A stretch of 64,000 bases of DNA from Dactylorhiza incarnata (lineage: Eukaryota > Streptophyta > Magnoliopsida > Asparagales > Orchidaceae), in the NCBI GenBank assembly GCA_033032865.1, contig JAWHQI010000019.1, positions 15,542,001 through 15,606,000 on the forward strand, written 5' to 3'. The position numbers and the translations under genes were made by a program. The number at the start of each line of letters is the position of its first letter. The stretch's first letter is position 1. Below are positions 59,761 through 64,000 of this stretch, in pieces. Below the pieces are notes generated by a model. The model was not told where the DNA came from and did no database searches. It was given only the letters and a program-made list of their open reading frames with translations.

Positions 59761-60783
59761 TTCATGTTTGTTTCTCTGTTTTGAATTTTTTTATTTTCCA
59801 TTAATCTTTGTTCTTTCTTTATTCAAAAATCACTCAAAAAATTCAAATAATAAAAAATCTTCAAAAATTTGTTTTGTGATTTTTTTTCTTTTAAATTTTA
59901 AAAAAATATTTTGTTATTTGACTATTGGATTTCACATGAGCAAATATCTTGTAATTTTCCTCAAAAATGCTGAAAAGTATTTAGACATACTCTTAAAGAT
60001 TCTCATCAATGTTTAATTTTCATTTTAAGTATCCTAAACATTGTTTTGTCTTGTCATGTCTTGACCTTAATCTTATCAAGTGCAATGAAATAGACCATAG
60101 AAAATTGTGTAAGATTGCCTAGTATGCCTCTAAGTATGAGTAATGCCTTTATGTTAAACAATGATTCATTCACTCACTCTCTTGGTAATCTACATGTGCT
60201 TATAATCTTAGTCTTGAATGATTGTGTAGTGTAATAGTTTAAAATGTTAAGTTGTATGTCTAAATTAACTACACCTTCTTTTCAAACATCAATTTCTTAC
60301 ACATATAGAAGTGTGTTTTCAAAATATTTGATATTTGCAAAAAATAAATGAATTCGAAGACCTTTATCCTAAATAAAAAATTTATAAATATATGACAAAG
60401 AAACATCCACAGAGCCCTATTTAGCCTCCTGATAAGTCTTAATTAGCAGTGTGAGATTGAGCTCCATGGAAAGAATTGTAAAGTGTATTGTGCAAACACA
60501 TCTTTTTATCACTTCTATTTGTACACCGGATCACTAAAAAATCAAATGCTTATATGATCCCCCAAGAAATACTTCACTACCTGATAAATTTTAATGAGCA
60601 TTGTCAAGCACCTTGGTAGTTGTACTCTTTATGTGCTTTGAAATATGATTCTAGAACTGGTGTGTAAAAGTAATTCTAAGACTACACTCTTAATATTGTT
60701 TTACTACTTCATTACGTATGCCATGTGTTTTAATTATATCACTTGAATACTCTTATCAAAACACTACTTGCACAAGTCTTTAT
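59760..60783 (+). other. 3' internal region of the second Sirevirus copy
   Basis: 60060-60500 matches 60-500 at the left end of the window (shared phrases ATGCCTCTAAGTATGAG and CCTCCTGATAAGTCTTAAT). No purine tract or LTR follows; the element stops at 60783. The 59768-60016 frame is hydrophobic by composition and has no support. Confidence 0.65.
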
Positions 60784-63700
60784 TGTCACAACCCGCATTT
60801 TCTTCGAATTTAAGAATATCAGAGTAAGAGAAAATACACGTCGTGATGCCACGTCATACAGGAGACAACTGTAGACGCTCAGGCGGGATCCTATTACTTA
60901 ACTAAACAAACATGATTATCTGATAAGTCATCGTTTGAAATCATTTATTAGGGGTTTTGAGATAAGAACTGTGTCTCTCAGTTCGTGGATCAACTAGTCC
61001 ACCGAGAAAGTATGTATAATTGCAGCGGAAAAATACTTAATTTAGTTTACTTAAAGTCCTACATGTATGCAAACGACGGAGCATGACGTAAGTGATATGC
61101 ACATAACTAGGCGTACTGTAAGAGTAGAAAATACCTTTAGACGACTTTAAAGTTAGGGGTTTTAGTTAGAAAGAATGCGATGAGGATGAAGAAAAAACCA
61201 TTTTATAACTATAGTGCATCTAGCATAAATCATTCCCAGAGAGTAAGGTACCCAAGATCTATAAGTAGTTGCATAAACTGACAAGTAACTATAAGGTATA
61301 AAAAAGGGGCACAATGGGCGTCAACAGCATGACACTAACCCATTGGCACCAACTAGTATGTCTGAGCACAAGAAGCAACTAAAAACAACTACCTCGCAAC
61401 AGCGGGGTGAGCAGCTACAAACTCTGAACTCCAGGCAACACCACTAGCCGCTACGGCTCTGAACCTGAGGCATTCAATAAAACAAAGAACGCCTCAGCAA
61501 GGAATTACAAGTGGCAGAAGATTAGCAGAAAAACAAACAAGGCATAAGGGGTACCAACCCAAAATTTACCGAAAGAGAGCTCCAACAAAGAACCAACAAG
61601 CATCAAGTGCACTATATACCAAAAGAGGAACAAACATGTTCATTTATTTAGTTTCATCAATTAAAGAGACTGATCAGCTCAAATTATACGGGAGCGGTTA
61701 ACTACCTCCGCTACCCAAAGCCCAAAACCAGGTGGGGGTACCACTAGACCCTACCACCCAAACACGACTACCGTGCAAGGCTATAACGTTTTCCCCCACT
61801 GTCTCCCAAACACAACTACTGTGTAAGGCTAAAGACAGTAGTTCTTATTACTTAAATTTTAATTAAACACGGGACGCTGCCCGAAAGAATAATCACTGGA
61901 AGGACCTAAGAATTAGGGTCAAGGCAAAGTACACATCGATCAATATGAATCATAAGAGTAACTCAAATGTCAACAGACCACAACGAGTAGAAAGAAGTTC
62001 AAACGGGAGGGATTCGAGATCAGGAGCACCGAAAGGTCACTGGCCATCATCCAAGTGCACCCGAGGGGACACGAGATTCAAACATAAAAAAAAAAAAAAA
62101 ACTCAACGAAATCACATGCGTTCCAGGCGGGGTTCTTACCATCAATTATCGAGAAGAAGAGGGACAACATTCAAGGCAGCACTTCTCGAGAACTGGAAGG
62201 ATTTCTCGAGATAAAGCAGGGGATTTCTCGAGACATTTGAATGTTTTTCGAGACATAGAATTAAGAGCATGCGGAGAAGATGGAAGATTGACTGTGTTGG
62301 TAAAGGTTACCAATCACCACATAGAATGGGGGAGGTCCAGAAATTGTTGCTGTTTGAATTCGTCGGAATTCGTCGGGATTACACGGAATGTCCCGTGAAA
62401 TCTCGACGAATCGACACAGAAAAATCTTTAACTTGATTCGTCGGAATTCCACGGGATTCGTCGGAATTCGTCGGGATTACATGGAATGTCCCGTGAAATC
62501 TCGACGAATTGACACAGAAAATCTTTAACTTGATTCGTCGGAATTCCACGGGATTCGTCGGAATTCATCGGGATTACACGGAATGTCCCGTGAAATCTCG
62601 ACGAATTGACACAGAAAAATCTTTAACTTGATTCGTCGGAATTCCACGGGATTCGTCGGAATTCGTCGGGATTACACGGAATGTCCCTTGAAATCTCGAC
62701 GAATCGACACAGAAAAATCTTTAACTTGATTCGTCGGAATTCCACGGGATTCGTCGGAATTCGTCGGGATTACACGGAATGTCCCGTGAAATCTCGACGA
62801 ATTGACACAGAAAATCTTTAACTCGGCGGAAGTTGCCGTCTGGTATGATTCATCGGAATTCGTCGGGATTACACGGAATGTCCCGTGAAATCTCGACGAA
62901 TTGCAACAGAATCCCCTATTCTGCTGTGTGGTCAGCGGATAGCGATTCTCCTAGAAGCTATTTATCCTTTGGGTATAGATAGGACGGTTTTCTCCAGGGA
63001 AAAACTACCCGATTCATAGCAAAGGAAGAATAATCAAGGAAGCTTACATTAACACTCCAAAACTTAAGTTAAACCGAGCGACATGAAATCGACACGAGCG
63101 AAACAATACTTCAAGAACAGAAAGAGAAGGAGGAGGAAGCCACTTGCCTTAACCTTGCGAAACTCGAGGTCCTCCGCTCTGAAGGCTAAGGAAACACTCA
63201 AGCACGAAATCCTAGAACGATTCAGACCAAAAGGAAGAGTTAGGTTACCGCCAAATCTCCCAAAACTCCACGAAACGAGAAAAGCTTACCGCTAGAACGA
63301 AGATCTCGCCGAGAGCTTTCCAAATCTTCAAACCAAACTCGATTCCGACCACTACATCCCTAGGAATCGCCGGTTGAAGGCTCACAAAACCTCCGCTCTC
63401 GCCTCTCTCGTTCGGCGGCTGGTTTGATCGAGGAGGAAGATAATGAATAGGAAAGAAGAGACTTAGGCTTATATACTAACCTAAGTTTATTATTTAAATT
63501 AATTAAATAATTCTCACATCTTACTTAACCCTCGAGGGCGACCAAAACACTTCGGATTTCTACGAAATTCGCACCTTAACTAAAACACGGCGCTACGAAT
63601 CCAACGGCGAAGTCAGAATTCAATTCCGACGGGCCGAAATCGGGCTAAAGCCTCCCGAAGCTAAAATCTTGAAATCCACCCAAAATCTTTACTTTAACCC

Positions 63701-63855
63701 GAAACGATGCGAAAACTCGCACGCTCGATCTACAAGACATACTTTAACTAAGCTAAGGCTCAACATACTACTAGACGAGCTGACGTAACGCCCTTACGCC
63801 AAAATTACGTCACAGAGGGTACGTAAAATAATTAACGAAAATCAGGGGCGTTACA
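60784..63855 (-). repeat. 3' LTR of a Tekay-like element (3072 bp)
   Basis: In element direction it starts TGTAACGCCCC at 63855, right after the purine tract, and ends GGGTTGTGACA at 60784. The coding part would lie beyond 64000. A TATA-like GTATATAAG (minus) is at 63468-63476, and a 98-bp tandem at 62360-62915 lies about 550 bp downstream of it. The fragment at 2473-2981 is the same family, reversed. The frames at 61945-62214 and 63083-63295 are LTR sequence. Confidence 0.82.
62360..62915 (-). repeat. 98-bp tandem repeat, about six copies
   Basis: The phrase CGTCGGGATTACACGG begins at 62371, 62469, 62566, 62664, 62762 and 62861, so the period is 97-99 bp. Each unit contains complementary pieces (CGGGA with TCCCG; ATTCGTCG with CGACGAAT), so it can fold back on itself. 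The last unit is altered on its left side. Confidence 0.92.
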
Positions 63856-64000
63856 GTCACTCCCCCTAAAAGGAAGTTTCGTCCCGAAACTTGAAATCCA
63901 AGGATCAAGAAAGATACAGAAACAATTCTAAGGATACAGGAAAGAAGACTTACCCGAAATCTAAGTGAAGAGGCTAGGATGAGTCTCCCTCATAGCAGAC
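63856..64000 (-). other. Purine tract and post-pol signal of the Tekay-like element
   Basis: The minus strand reads CCTTTTAGGGGGAGTGAC against the LTR, preceded by TTTCGGGACGAAACTT (about 63878-63893). This is the same arrangement as at 15062-15105 of the first Tekay element. The rest to the window end is probably the 3' part of the internal region. Confidence 0.75.

Larger units (their letters stand above)
55682..60783 (+). mobile_element. Pol-less Sirevirus-like element, second copy
   Basis: 5' LTR part (55682-56279), tRNA-Met primer site, degenerate gag (56329-56985), AT-rich non-coding DNA, an antisense envelope-like unit (about 57640-59760), and a 3' internal part (59760-60783) like 1-640. 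No pol. Its LTR was cut at 55682 by the Tekay-type LTR, and its 3' end at 60783 by the next Tekay-like LTR. Confidence 0.72.

Noticed and set aside
62360..62915. Regular repeats considered as a CRISPR array
   Set aside because: The repeats are head-to-tail with no unique spacers, inside an LTR of a plant genome.
63083..63295. Arg/Lys-rich 70-codon frame
   Set aside because: Lies in the Tekay-like LTR; composition is explained by the sequence and nothing suggests expression as a protein.

Overview
This is nuclear DNA from a flowering plant, probably a eudicot; the species is not resolved. No host gene, tRNA, rRNA or CRISPR array is supported. Nearly every base belongs to a nested pile of old LTR retrotransposons: Ty1/copia (mostly Sirevirus-like), Ty3/gypsy chromoviruses of the Tekay/Del type, and Ty3/gypsy Athila-type elements, plus a small CACTA DNA-transposon fragment. 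The plant assignment rests on these lineages, on primer sites matching plant tRNA-Met and tRNA-Asp, and on AT-rich intervening sequence. All coding regions found are broken.

Layout. 1-2472: 3' end of a + Sirevirus, inserted in a Tekay-like LTR whose tail is 2473-2981. 2982-about 7000: a minus, pol-less Sirevirus with a gag remnant and a CACTA fragment. About 7000-9680: a minus copia 3' LTR and truncated pol. About 9690-32215: a + element (called C here) with an envelope-like/plant-transposon ORF. C was split by a minus Tekay element (10724-22574, TSD TGCTC), which itself carries a solo LTR (18419-20090, TSD CTGAG). C's 3' LTR was split by a complete gag-only Sirevirus-like element (called D here, 25471-32122). 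About 32216-34063: Tekay-type LTR fragment. 34064-about 47775: minus Athila element carrying a complete non-autonomous relative (36327-41672, TSD ACTAG). About 47780-55681: two Tekay-type LTRs, tail to tail. 55682-60783: second copy of the pol-less Sirevirus family, with an antisense envelope-like unit. 60784-63855: 3' LTR of another minus Tekay-like element that continues past the window.

The most striking pattern cuts across families. Almost every LTR carries an array of a short palindromic word, usually CpG-containing, and in most cases it lies just upstream of the TATA box in U3. The word differs by family: CTGTCGCCCAGGCGACAG, TAACGC/GCGTTA, GACCG/CGGTC, GACGCAACGTC, GACGGGATGGTCCCGTC, TTCGACGAA and GGTCACGCCCGTGACC. 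In D the same word also sits inside gag. Two versions of one Tekay-type LTR differ in having or lacking the CpG word array. The two LTRs of D differ in this array mainly by C/T or G/A changes at CpG sites, as methylation would produce. The pattern is seen in the sequence; any function is inference.
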